A DNA stretch of 6,852 nt from CAZRAL01 sp964598005 (GCA_964598005.1 CAZRAL010000080.1:1-6852), one strand, 5' to 3'; shown: positions 1 through 5,890, counted from the first letter of the stretch. Made by a program: numbers and translations. Notes: generated from the sequence alone by a model not told the origin.

Positions 1-60
1 CCCATCCCGGAAAACCGAGCGCGCGGCCATGTGGGACTTAATCAGAGGTTCCTTAGCCCT
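1..60. other. Unassigned left-edge sequence upstream of kdsA
   Basis: No gene can be assigned here. In many beta- and gammaproteobacteria pyrG lies just upstream of kdsA, but none of the three forward frames gives a tail I recognise as CTP synthase. The frame starting at base 3 stops at 39-41, and the frame starting at base 2 runs through the palindromic repeat to a TAA at 176-178. The stretch at about 37-56 has the general look of an insertion-sequence end, but no partner end is present in the window, so this is only an impression. Confidence 0.3.
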
Positions 61-156
61 GTCATTCCGAGCGCGCCCCGCAGGGGCAACGAGGAATCTG
101 CTGTTGTCTGTGCAAAAAGCAGATGTCTCACTCGATAGTACCAGGTTCGAAATGAC
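61..156. repeat. Imperfect palindromic intergenic repeat (GTCATTCCGAGC type)
   Basis: The left arm begins GTCATTCCGAGC (61-72). The right arm ends with the near-complement GTTCGAAATGAC (145-156), 10 of 12 positions pairing. The inner ends also pair: ATCTGCT at 96-102 against AGCAGAT at 119-125. A small hairpin, GCCCC-GCA-GGGGC (75-87), sits inside the left arm. GCCCT occurs on both sides (56-60 and 158-162), as a short target duplication might. Repeats opening with GTCATTCCGAGCG and containing GAGGAATCT are, from memory, common dispersed palindromes in many bacterial genomes. The element occupies most of the kdsA upstream region, so its transcript could fold into a long stem just before the kdsA ribosome site. 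Whether other copies exist cannot be seen here. Confidence 0.7.
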
Positions 157-168
157 GGCCCTGGATTT

Positions 169-175
169 GGGGGAA
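169..175 (+). promoter_or_regulatory. Ribosome binding site supporting the TTG start of kdsA
   Basis: GGGGGAA lies four bases before the TTG at 180. The frame is closed upstream by a TGA at 153-155, and no ATG or GTG lies between, so this purine run decides the start. Confidence 0.55.
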
Positions 176-179
176 TAAG

Positions 180-1022
180 TTGAAGTTGTGTGGATTCGAT
201 GCCGGAATAGACAAGCCATTCTTTCTTATCGCAGGCCCGTGCGTGGTGGAATCCGAGCAATTGCAAATCGATACCGCGGGAATGCTCAAGGAAATGACCA
301 CTGAACTGGGTATTCCCTTCATTTTCAAATCGAGCTACGACAAGGCCAACCGCAGCTCCGGTAAATCGTTCCGTGGTCTCGGCATGCAGGAAGGATTGCG
401 TATTCTCTCTGAAGTGCGCCGCCAGCTTGGCGTGCCCGTATTGACCGATGTGCATACCGAACAGGAAATCCCCGAGGTGGCAAGCGTCGTGGATGTGCTG
501 CAAACGCCGGCTTTTCTGTGCAGGCAAACCGATTTTATTTACGCTGTTGCCCGTGCTGGTAAGCCCGTCAATATCAAGAAAGGACAATTTCTTGCTCCGG
601 CCGACATGAAAAATGTCGTCGACAAGGCCCGCGAAGCCAGTGGTGCCGATAACATTCTAGTCTGCGAGCGTGGTGCCTCGTTCGGGTATAACAATCTGGT
701 TTCAGACATGCGTTCACTGGCCATCATGCGTAATACCGGATGCCCGGTGGTCTTCGACGCTACCCATTCCGTGCAATTGCCCGGCGGACAAGGCACCAGC
801 AGTGGCGGGCAGCGTGAATTCGTGCCGGTATTGGCGCGCGCCGCCGTTGCAGCGGGTATTTCGGGCTTATTCATGGAGACTCATCCCGACCCTTCAAAAG
901 CGCTGTCGGATGGCCCGAATGCGTGGCCCCTGCCTATGATGAAAAAATTGTTGGATACACTGGTTGAAATTGATACGGCAGTAAAAAAGATCGGTTTTCC
1001 AGAAGATATTTTGATGAACTAA
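180..1022 (+). CDS. kdsA: 3-deoxy-8-phosphooctulonate synthase (KDO-8-P synthase), metal-dependent class
   Basis: KdsA condenses phosphoenolpyruvate with arabinose-5-phosphate to give Kdo-8-phosphate, the first committed cytoplasmic step to the Kdo of LPS inner core. The 280-residue protein has the usual family length and covers the whole (beta/alpha)8 fold. Visible landmarks are AGPCVVES (18-25), KSSYDKANRSS (50-60), LTDVH (88-92), NIKKGQFLAP (131-140), CERGASFGYNNLV (162-174), DATHSVQ (193-199) and THPDP (234-238). Cys21, His196, Glu233 and Asp244 line up with the metal ligands known from the Aquifex enzyme, so this is the metal-dependent type rather than the E. coli type, which has Asn in place of the Cys. 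The start is a TTG with a GGGGGAA ribosome site. It lies 16 bp upstream of eno, in the same orientation, and is probably co-transcribed with it. The palindromic repeat occupies its upstream region. Identity is secure; the exact start is less so. Confidence 0.96.
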   Translation: MKLCGFDAGIDKPFFLIAGPCVVESEQLQIDTAGMLKEMTTELGIPFIFKSSYDKANRSSGKSFRGLGMQEGLRILSEVRRQLGVPVLTDVHTEQEIPEVASVVDVLQTPAFLCRQTDFIYAVARAGKPVNIKKGQFLAPADMKNVVDKAREASGADNILVCERGASFGYNNLVSDMRSLAIMRNTGCPVVFDATHSVQLPGGQGTSSGGQREFVPVLARAAVAAGISGLFMETHPDPSKALSDGPNAWPLPMMKKLLDTLVEIDTAVKKIGFPEDILMN

Positions 1023-1027
1023 TGTAT

Positions 1028-1032
1028 AAGGA
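1028..1032 (+). promoter_or_regulatory. Shine-Dalgarno site of eno
   Basis: AAGGA sits six bases before the ATG at 1039, inside the 16-bp kdsA-eno gap. It favours that ATG over the out-of-frame ATG at 1034. Confidence 0.6.
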
Positions 1033-1038
1033 AATGGA

Positions 1039-2322
1039 ATGACTGCCATCGTTGATATCATTGCCCGCGAAATTCTCGACTCGCGTGGCAACCCTACCGT
1101 TGAAGCCGATATCTTGCTCGAATCCGGCGTGATTGGCCGCGCCGCAGTCCCTTCTGGCGCCTCCACCGGCTCCCGTGAAGCAATCGAATTGCGCGATAAA
1201 GATGCACAGCGCTACCTCGGCAAAGGTGTACTGCAAGCCATTGAACATATCAATACCGAAATCTGCGAGGCCATCATCGGACTCGATGCCTCCGAACAGG
1301 CCTTTATCGACCGTACCATGATCGAGCTGGATGGTACCGAAAGCAAATCACGACTGGGGGCTAATGCCATCCTCGCGGTTTCCATGGCGTGCGCAAAGGC
1401 CGCTGCGGATGAAGCAGGGCTTTCGCTTTACCGCTACCTCGGCGGAGCCGCACCCATGCAAATGCCGGTGCCCATGATGAATGTGATCAACGGCGGCGCT
1501 CATGCGAACAACTCGCTCGACATGCAGGAATTCATGATTATTCCTGCCGGACTGCCCACCTTTCGTGAAGCCTTGCGGGCCGGCGTGGAAATCTTTCATA
1601 CCCTGAAAAAAATTCTCGACAAGGAGGGGATGTCTACCACCGTAGGCGACGAAGGCGGTTTTGCACCTTCCCTGCCCAATAATGAAGCTGCATTGCAATA
1701 CATCATGAAAGCAATCGAGGCTGCAGGCTATACTGCTGGCCAGGAAATTCTAATCGGGCTCGATTGTGCGGCCAGCGAATTCCGCAAGGAAGACAAATAC
1801 CGGTTTGAGGCCGAACGGCTATCGTTTACCTCCGCCCAGTTTGCTGATGTGCTAGCAACCTGGTGCGACAAATATCCGATTGTCAGCATCGAAGATGGTA
1901 TGGCCGAGGACGACTGGGAAGGTTGGGCCATACTGACGGAAAAACTCGGCAAGAAAATCCAGTTGGTGGGTGATGACCTTTTTGTCACCAATACAAAAAT
2001 CCTGCGTGAAGGCATTTCACGCGGTATTGCCAACTCCATCCTGATCAAGGTCAACCAGATCGGCACACTTTCCGAAACGTTTGCCGCGATTGAAATGGCC
2101 AAACGCGCGGGTTACACCGCCATCATTTCGCACCGTTCCGGAGAAACGGAAGACACCACCATCGCCGACATTGCGGTGGCAACCAATGCCCTGCAAATCA
2201 AAACCGGCTCAGCATCACGCTCGGATCGCATGGCAAAATACAACCAGTTACTGCGTATCGAAGAAGAATTGGGGGATTCGGCTAGCTATGCTGGCAAATC
2301 GGCTTACTACAATCTGCGCTAG
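1039..2322 (+). CDS. eno: Enolase (phosphopyruvate hydratase)
   Basis: Enolase interconverts 2-phosphoglycerate and phosphoenolpyruvate in glycolysis/gluconeogenesis and in many proteobacteria is also part of the RNA degradosome. The 427 residues match the family length without truncation. Visible hallmarks are the SGASTG loop (39-44), VGDEGGFAP (202-210) with catalytic acid Glu205, metal ligands Asp242, Glu285 and Asp312, catalytic base Lys337 in ILIKVNQIGT, and the signature SHRSGETEDT (364-373). These sit four to five residues before their E. coli counterparts, as expected from a slightly shorter N-terminal part. A good AAGGA ribosome site precedes the ATG. The gene follows kdsA by 16 bp and ftsB follows it by 29 bp, the classic kdsA-eno-ftsB arrangement; the enzyme supplies the PEP that KdsA consumes. 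Nothing unusual is visible. Confidence 0.98.
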   Translation: MTAIVDIIAREILDSRGNPTVEADILLESGVIGRAAVPSGASTGSREAIELRDKDAQRYLGKGVLQAIEHINTEICEAIIGLDASEQAFIDRTMIELDGTESKSRLGANAILAVSMACAKAAADEAGLSLYRYLGGAAPMQMPVPMMNVINGGAHANNSLDMQEFMIIPAGLPTFREALRAGVEIFHTLKKILDKEGMSTTVGDEGGFAPSLPNNEAALQYIMKAIEAAGYTAGQEILIGLDCAASEFRKEDKYRFEAERLSFTSAQFADVLATWCDKYPIVSIEDGMAEDDWEGWAILTEKLGKKIQLVGDDLFVTNTKILREGISRGIANSILIKVNQIGTLSETFAAIEMAKRAGYTAIISHRSGETEDTTIADIAVATNALQIKTGSASRSDRMAKYNQLLRIEEELGDSASYAGKSAYYNLR

Positions 2323-2325
2323 CAA

Positions 2326-2355
2326 ATGAAACGCATGGTGAACAAGACACCATGA
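2326..2355 (+). other. Nine-codon mini-ORF overlapping the ftsB start
   Basis: In the eno-ftsB gap a short frame reads MKRMVNKTP and stops with a TGA that overlaps the ftsB ATG as ATGA (2352-2355). It has no ribosome site before its first ATG. It could couple ftsB translation to eno traffic, or arise by chance. Confidence 0.25.
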
Positions 2356-2645
2356 AATTCATCACTATTACGTTGATCGGTTTCATTGTTGCGATCCAGT
2401 ACCCGCTATGGCTAGGCAAGGGAAGCTGGCTACGCGTCTGGAACCTTTCTCAACAAGTTAACCAGCAAAAAGAGAAAAATCGCCAGCTCGCTGCCCGTAA
2501 TGCAGGCTTAGATGCCGAGGTGCGCGACCTCAAACAGGGGCAGGACGCGGTGGAGGAACGCGCCCGCGTCGAACTGGGCATGATCAAACCCGATGAAACG
2601 TATTATCAAATTGTTGAGGCTCCATCTCAATCCGCCCCCCGATGA
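2352..2645 (+). CDS. ftsB: Cell division protein FtsB
   Basis: FtsB is a small bitopic inner-membrane protein that pairs with FtsL through a periplasmic coiled coil, binds FtsQ and helps activate septal peptidoglycan synthesis by FtsWI. The 97-residue product shows the family plan: a short N-terminus, one membrane helix at about 3-20, the conserved QYPLWLGKGSW motif (16-26), a heptad-like coiled coil rich in Gln, Glu and Lys (about 31-67), and the C-terminal EERARVELGMI (68-78) followed by ETYYQ (82-86). The tail after residue 87 is short and Pro/Ser-rich. Translation signals are weak: GGTGA lies ten bases before the ATG, and the stop of an upstream nine-codon frame overlaps the start. It lies directly after eno, its usual position, and overlaps the next gene by ATGA. 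Identity is firm. Confidence 0.95.
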   Translation: MKFITITLIGFIVAIQYPLWLGKGSWLRVWNLSQQVNQQKEKNRQLAARNAGLDAEVRDLKQGQDAVEERARVELGMIKPDETYYQIVEAPSQSAPR

Positions 2646-3001
2646 AACTGGCCGCCATCAAGAAATTTTGCGCCTCCTTACCCTACGCCAAAGGCGAAAT
2701 CAAGTGGGACGTGGACTTGGTCTATTCCATCGGTGGCCGCATGTTTTGTGTTGCCTGCACCGATAAAACCGGTAAAGAAGTCGTGTGCTTCAAGGTTGAT
2801 GACGACCGCTTTCTTGAAATGACCGACCGCGAAGGCTTCATGCCCGCTCCCTATTTGGCCCGCGCTAAATGGGTTCAGATAAGCGATCTCAGCAAAATTC
2901 GCGATGCCGAGATGAAATCGCTCATACAAAACTCATATTACCTGGTTGCAGCCAAGCTCAGCCGGAAACTGCAACGGGAACTTGGTATCCAAACCGGTTG
3001 A
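2642..3001 (+). CDS. MmcQ/YjbR-family protein (DUF419)
   Basis: This 119-residue protein belongs to the MmcQ/YjbR family, small cytoplasmic proteins with a CyaY-like fold proposed to bind DNA; no biochemical role is firmly established. Visible family features are KWDVDLVYSIGGRMFCV (21-37), CFKVD (49-53), the block EMTDREGFMPAPYLARAKWV (59-78), and the C-terminal helix with SYYLVAAKLSRKL (98-110). The length is typical and there is no signal peptide or membrane segment. Its ATG overlaps the ftsB stop (ATGA), and the six Cs just before it leave no Shine-Dalgarno sequence, so translation probably depends on ribosomes finishing ftsB. It is therefore the last gene of the kdsA-eno-ftsB unit. Its stop is only five bases from that of the convergent gene. 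The family call is confident; function is unknown. Confidence 0.88.
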   Translation: MKLAAIKKFCASLPYAKGEIKWDVDLVYSIGGRMFCVACTDKTGKEVVCFKVDDDRFLEMTDREGFMPAPYLARAKWVQISDLSKIRDAEMKSLIQNSYYLVAAKLSRKLQRELGIQTG

Positions 3002-3006
3002 TACCC

Positions 3007-4068
3007 TTAATTCACGCCTATTTGTGATTGGCCGCCAGCCGGCGGCACGCCGCACGCTGGGCAAAAGCGCGCAAAAGTACTTTTGCGGATATTGCAATGA
3101 TGACAATGTTCAAACAGACCAATGCCGCAATGAACGCAAAAATTGTTTTCGGTCTTGGTGAGATCGATAGAACGTTCGCAGCTTGGGCAAATATTTTTAG
3201 CCAATCGGGAAAGCACGACTTCGTAACTTAAATCGTCCCGCCGTTTTTCGCTGGGCATTTGTTCCGCATTTTTTTGGCGTTCCTGATAACGTTGAAAGGC
3301 GCGAATGCTGTAGTTCCCGATGAGCCCGGTGACAATGATGCCCACGATATAGCGCACATAGCCGCCATAGCTGGGCAAATAGGGCACCAGTTCGACAAAA
3401 AAAGCAAACAACGCGAAAAAAATGAATCCCCATACAAAAGGCCAGTATGTATTCTTGCGTTTTTTCACAAATAGCCAGCCTGCAATCAGCAACAGCGGCA
3501 GCGTAAGCATCAAACGATAAAGGAATACCCGCAGTTCCTGTTTGCGCAATTCCGCATTCAACAATTTTTGTGCTGCACTTTGCAGTTCATCCAGCACACT
3601 TTGTTCCTTGCTTCGCGCCTGACGTGCATCGAGTGTCGTTTGCTGGAGTTTTTCTATTTGTTGTTGCACCATCCGCTCATGTGACTTCAAGGCGTCGAGT
3701 GCTTTGGTACGACTGATGAGTTCGCTATCCTGCTCCGCGCGCTGGGTGGCATGACGGGTAGCCAGCCAGTTATTAAAGGTCTCGCGCGCCGCCTGCGATT
3801 CACGACGCGCTGTATTCAATTGCAGTTGCGTCTGATACAGTGCGTTTTGATTATCTCCCAGTGCTTGTTCGATGTCCTTGAGTGCAGCGCGGGCCTTGGT
3901 AGCGGCTGGTTTATCGATGTAATCTTCCATGGAAAGCCGCGATTCCACTTGCGGTAAATCACTTACAACCAATCCGCCTAAACCAATCAGGAAGCCTGCA
4001 AAAACCAGCGCTACCACCCATAAGCCACGACGGAACCATTTTTCCGATAGTCGAACCCCTTTGCCCAT
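3007..4068 (-). CDS. Membrane protein with periplasmic coiled coil and C-terminal double zinc ribbon
   Basis: I do not recognise a named family beyond a zinc-ribbon membrane protein. Numbering the 353 residues from this start: a basic N-terminus, membrane helix at about 16-36, a long charged coiled coil (about 55-180), membrane helices at about 182-201, 209-231 and 235-255, a polar linker, then four CxxC pairs (Cys 294/297, 311/314, 322/325, 336/339), as in two tandem zinc ribbons. Basic residues flank TM1, the TM2-TM3 loop (KKRKN) and the end of TM4. By the positive-inside rule both termini would be cytoplasmic and the coiled coil periplasmic. An ATG 24 bases upstream (4092) extends the frame by eight residues, but only the inner ATG has a ribosome site (GGGGA, seven bases away), and the likely promoter leaves almost no leader for the outer one. 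It is monocistronic. An envelope scaffold or sensing role is only a guess. Confidence 0.8.
   Translation of the reverse strand: MGKGVRLSEKWFRRGLWVVALVFAGFLIGLGGLVVSDLPQVESRLSMEDYIDKPAATKARAALKDIEQALGDNQNALYQTQLQLNTARRESQAARETFNNWLATRHATQRAEQDSELISRTKALDALKSHERMVQQQIEKLQQTTLDARQARSKEQSVLDELQSAAQKLLNAELRKQELRVFLYRLMLTLPLLLIAGWLFVKKRKNTYWPFVWGFIFFALFAFFVELVPYLPSYGGYVRYIVGIIVTGLIGNYSIRAFQRYQERQKNAEQMPSEKRRDDLSYEVVLSRLAKNICPSCERSIDLTKTENNFCVHCGIGLFEHCHHCNIRKSTFARFCPACGVPPAGGQSQIGVN
3031..3046. repeat. GC-rich inverted repeat inside a gene 3' end
   Basis: GCCGCC-AGCC-GGCGGC forms a perfect 6-bp stem with a 4-base loop. It lies within the last codons of the minus-strand gene and 30 bases past the MmcQ/YjbR stop. 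No T-run follows on either strand, so it is not a standard intrinsic terminator, but it could shield the 3' end of the eno operon transcript. Confidence 0.35.
3070..3087. repeat. 18-bp perfect palindrome
   Basis: CGCAAAAGTACTTTTGCG is fully self-complementary. It lies inside the codons between the last two CxxC pairs of the minus-strand zinc-ribbon gene. On RNA it could form a 7-bp stem with a GTAC loop. It may be chance, a transcript-end structure for the convergent plus-strand operon, or a binding site. Confidence 0.4.
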
Positions 4069-4075
4069 ATTCTTA

Positions 4076-4080
4076 TCCCC
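4076..4080 (-). promoter_or_regulatory. Ribosome binding site deciding the start of the zinc-ribbon membrane gene
   Basis: On the minus strand GGGGA precedes the ATG at 4068 by seven bases. The alternative ATG at 4092 has only pyrimidine-rich sequence before it. Confidence 0.5.
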
Positions 4081-4100
4081 AATTAAAAACATAGAAGATT

Positions 4101-4127
4101 ACTATATCAGGCGGGCGTCTTCGTCAC
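4101..4127 (-). promoter_or_regulatory. Putative sigma-70 promoter with extended -10 for the zinc-ribbon membrane gene
   Basis: On the minus strand TGATATAGT (4109-4101) gives an extended -10, with the hexamer TATAGT matching five of six consensus bases. A GTGACG (4127-4122) 15 bases upstream is a fair -35. Transcription would begin near 4093-4095, almost on the outer ATG at 4092, giving the inner ATG at 4068 a leader of about 25 bases that carries its ribosome site. Confidence 0.42.
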
Positions 4128-4144
4128 ACGAACCATATACAACA

Positions 4145-4444
4145 TGAGCGGCGCACCCGTTACAAAGGAACCTGGTGTTCCTAACCAATAAACGGCTTTG
4201 ATGCCGCAGCTGATCGCCACACTTTACAAGGGTCGCTGGCAGGTCGAGTTGTTCTTCAAATGAATCAACCTCAATCACCAAGAAGGCGCTTCAACTCAAT
4301 ACCTCGCTCTGCAGATTGCTACAAATTCTTTTTGTCACGGTCTTCGAGAAAGCCCAGATTTCATGCGCTTTGCAGCCCGATCTATCGGCCCTAGAATTAC
4401 CGCTCAATGCCAATTTTTTAACCCAGCAATGTTTTTTCTTATAA
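4145..4444 (+). pseudogene. Decayed C-terminal remnant of an IS4-family transposase
   Basis: Fragments of an IS4-type transposase (the group carrying an N-terminal DUF4372) are scattered over two or three frames. In frame order they are LVFLTN (4172-4189), then LYKGRWQVELFFK (4222-4260) after a frame change, then KKALQLNTSLCRLLQILF and VTVFEK (4280-4351) in the first frame again, ending at TAA 4442-4444. The middle piece is the YREK box of the family (Y-x2-R-x3-E-x6-K). Here the Trp codon after FFK has become TGA (4261-4263) and the final Lys is Asn. Between the last two pieces roughly 25-30 codons expected from the family are missing. A possible earlier bit (RRTRYKGT, 4149-4172) lies in the third frame. 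The N-terminal part is absent. It is a dead relic, neither functional nor mobile by itself. The assignment rests on recalled family sequence. Confidence 0.8.
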
Positions 4445-4505
4445 ACTGATGTTATGCGCTGCATAGAGGAAAATTTTTTACTGAAAAGGCCATAGATTTT
4501 TATTT
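4445..4505. other. AT-rich gap between the IS relic and the DUF1697 gene
   Basis: This contains a short inverted repeat, TATGC-GCT-GCATA (4453-4465), that may be left over from the insertion sequence, followed by AT-rich sequence up to the DUF1697 ATG. No Shine-Dalgarno sequence precedes that ATG and I cannot place a convincing promoter. The best hexamer pairs score poorly. Confidence 0.3.
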
Positions 4506-5045
4506 ATGCCTCGTTTTGTTGCCTTTCTACGCGCGATTAATGTTGGTGGACGTAATATCAAAATGGAAGCGCTACGTGCCCATTTTTCGTCGCCAAGTTT
4601 TTCACAGGTTGAAACCTATATTGCCAGCGGCAATGTCATTTTTGAGGCACGCTCCACCAGCACCCTGCTGGAAAAAAAGATTGAAGCGCTTTTGCTTGAA
4701 GCGCTGGGATACGAGGTCACCACATTTATCCGCACCGATGCCGAAGTAGCGAACATTGCACGGCATCAACCTTTCGACCAACACAGCATGCAAAAGGCTC
4801 AAGCAATCAATATTGCCTTGTTGAAAGCGCCGCTCACCGATGAATCGCGAGAAATAGCAAAAAACTTCAATACTGATATCGACGCATTCCATGTACACGG
4901 CCGCGAAGTGTATTGGCTGTGCCGGAAAAAACAAAGCGAATCGCGCTTTTCCAATGCGCTTTTTGAAAGAAAACTGGGCGTGTCGGCAACATTTCGTAGC
5001 CTCAGCACCATGCTCAAACTGGCTGCAACCTACCCACCTCCCTGA
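4506..5045 (+). CDS. DUF1697 domain-containing protein
   Basis: This is a 179-residue cytoplasmic protein of the DUF1697 family, whose function is unknown. It spans the whole domain at the usual length. Visible family marks are FVAFLRAINVGGRN (4-17) with KMEAL just after, VETYIASGNVIF (35-46), TTFIRT (72-77), and the C-terminal block FERKLGVSATFRS (153-165) followed by STMLKL. There is no signal peptide or membrane helix. The ATG at 4506 gives exactly the N-terminus the family expects, although the bases before it (GATTTTTATTT) show no ribosome site, so translation may start on a very short leader or use other signals. It stands alone, just downstream of the IS relic and convergent with tatD (11 bp between stops). 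DUF1697 genes are often patchily distributed, which fits an insertion near a mobile element but does not prove it. Confidence 0.9.
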   Translation: MPRFVAFLRAINVGGRNIKMEALRAHFSSPSFSQVETYIASGNVIFEARSTSTLLEKKIEALLLEALGYEVTTFIRTDAEVANIARHQPFDQHSMQKAQAINIALLKAPLTDESREIAKNFNTDIDAFHVHGREVYWLCRKKQSESRFSNALFERKLGVSATFRSLSTMLKLAATYPPP

Positions 5046-5056
5046 TCCGGCCAAGG

Positions 5057-5830
5057 CTATGGTTTTGCGTGTTTGAACAGGGTGAAGAAATTCTGGGTCG
5101 TGGCCTGCGCTACGGCGGAAAGAGAAATACCGCGCAGCTCGGCAATATGCTCGGCGACGTGTTTCACATAACCGGGCTGATTCACCTGACCGCGATGAGG
5201 GGCCGGTGCAAGATAGGGAGAATCAGTTTCAATCAACAAACGATCCATAGGGATCTGCCGGGCGACTTCTTTGAGATCCCTGGCGTTCTTGAAAGTGACA
5301 ATGCCGGAAAATGAAATATAAAAACCCATGTCCAGCGCGGCACGGGCCACTTCCAGCGTTTCGGTAAAACAATGCAGCACCCCGCCTATCGTATGCGCAC
5401 TTTCTTCGCGCATGAGTCTGAGCGTATCGGCCGACGCATTACGGGTATGGATGATGAGCGGCTTCCCGCATAGCCGCGCGGCGCGGATATGAATGCGAAA
5501 ACGCTCGCGCTGCCACTCCAGGGGCTCCTGTAATCTGAAATAATCCAGCCCGGTTTCACCGATTCCCACCACCTTGGGATGATTGGCCATTTCTAGCAAC
5601 TCTTCCACACTGGCTTCATGATCATCATCTTGCTCATCGGGGTGCACCCCGGCGGTACACCAGATATGCGGATGCGCCTCAGCCACCTGCCGAACGCGCG
5701 GAAAGGAGCGCAGTGTGGTGGAAATAGTCAAGGCATGGGTGACCTGATTTTGCTGCATCAGCGAAAAAATGTCGGAGCGAATCGTTTCAAGCTCGGGGAA
5801 GTCGAGGTGACAGTGGGAGTCAATCAGCAT
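5057..5830 (-). CDS. TatD-family metal-dependent hydrolase (DNase-like)
   Basis: TatD-family enzymes are amidohydrolase-fold (TIM-barrel) cytoplasmic proteins; E. coli TatD has 3'-5' exonuclease/DNase activity, and the paralogue YcfH is less defined. The 257 residues are full length. The metal site is intact: His6 and His8 in SHCHLD, Glu92 in GIGETGLDY, His128 in IIHTRNA, His153 in VLHCF and Asp203 in IETDSPYLAP. GVHP (61-64) and NFFTLF near the C-terminus are also typical. The ATG start gives the expected MLIDSHCHLD opening, and only a weak, distant AAAAGG precedes it. It is a lone gene, divergent from the LOG gene across 97 bp and convergent with the DUF1697 gene, not in the holB/pilZ neighbourhood where relatives often lie. 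Which paralogue it is cannot be settled from sequence alone, so I leave the symbol blank. Confidence 0.93.
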   Translation of the reverse strand: MLIDSHCHLDFPELETIRSDIFSLMQQNQVTHALTISTTLRSFPRVRQVAEAHPHIWCTAGVHPDEQDDDHEASVEELLEMANHPKVVGIGETGLDYFRLQEPLEWQRERFRIHIRAARLCGKPLIIHTRNASADTLRLMREESAHTIGGVLHCFTETLEVARAALDMGFYISFSGIVTFKNARDLKEVARQIPMDRLLIETDSPYLAPAPHRGQVNQPGYVKHVAEHIAELRGISLSAVAQATTQNFFTLFKHAKP

Positions 5831-5861
5831 AATGGAATTTTACCTTTTCTTAATGGTGCAA

Positions 5862-5890
5862 TTGCCCATTGGTCTTACTGGCGTTAATAT
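5862..5890 (+). promoter_or_regulatory. Possible sigma-70 promoter for the LOG-family gene
   Basis: TTGCCC (5862-5867) and TAATAT (5885-5890) each match four of six consensus bases and are separated by the ideal 17 bp. Transcription would start near 5897, about 30 bases before the LOG ATG at 5928. This also argues against the upstream ATG at 5832 as the start. Confidence 0.35.

Noticed and set aside
42..587. Long minus-strand open frame of 181 codons
   Set aside because: It lies antisense to kdsA and the palindromic repeat, shows no known motif, and kdsA is unmistakable on the other strand.
1348..2102. Two minus-strand open frames (1348-1698 and 1728-2102)
   Set aside because: Both are antisense to conserved enolase coding sequence and have shadow-like composition.
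3031..3087. Intrinsic terminator for the eno operon
   Set aside because: The stems are good, but no T-run follows on either strand, so they were kept only as inverted repeats.
4201..4263. Short frame from ATG 4201 as a real small gene
   Set aside because: It encodes only the YREK-box fragment of the decayed transposase and ends at the TGA that replaces a conserved Trp.
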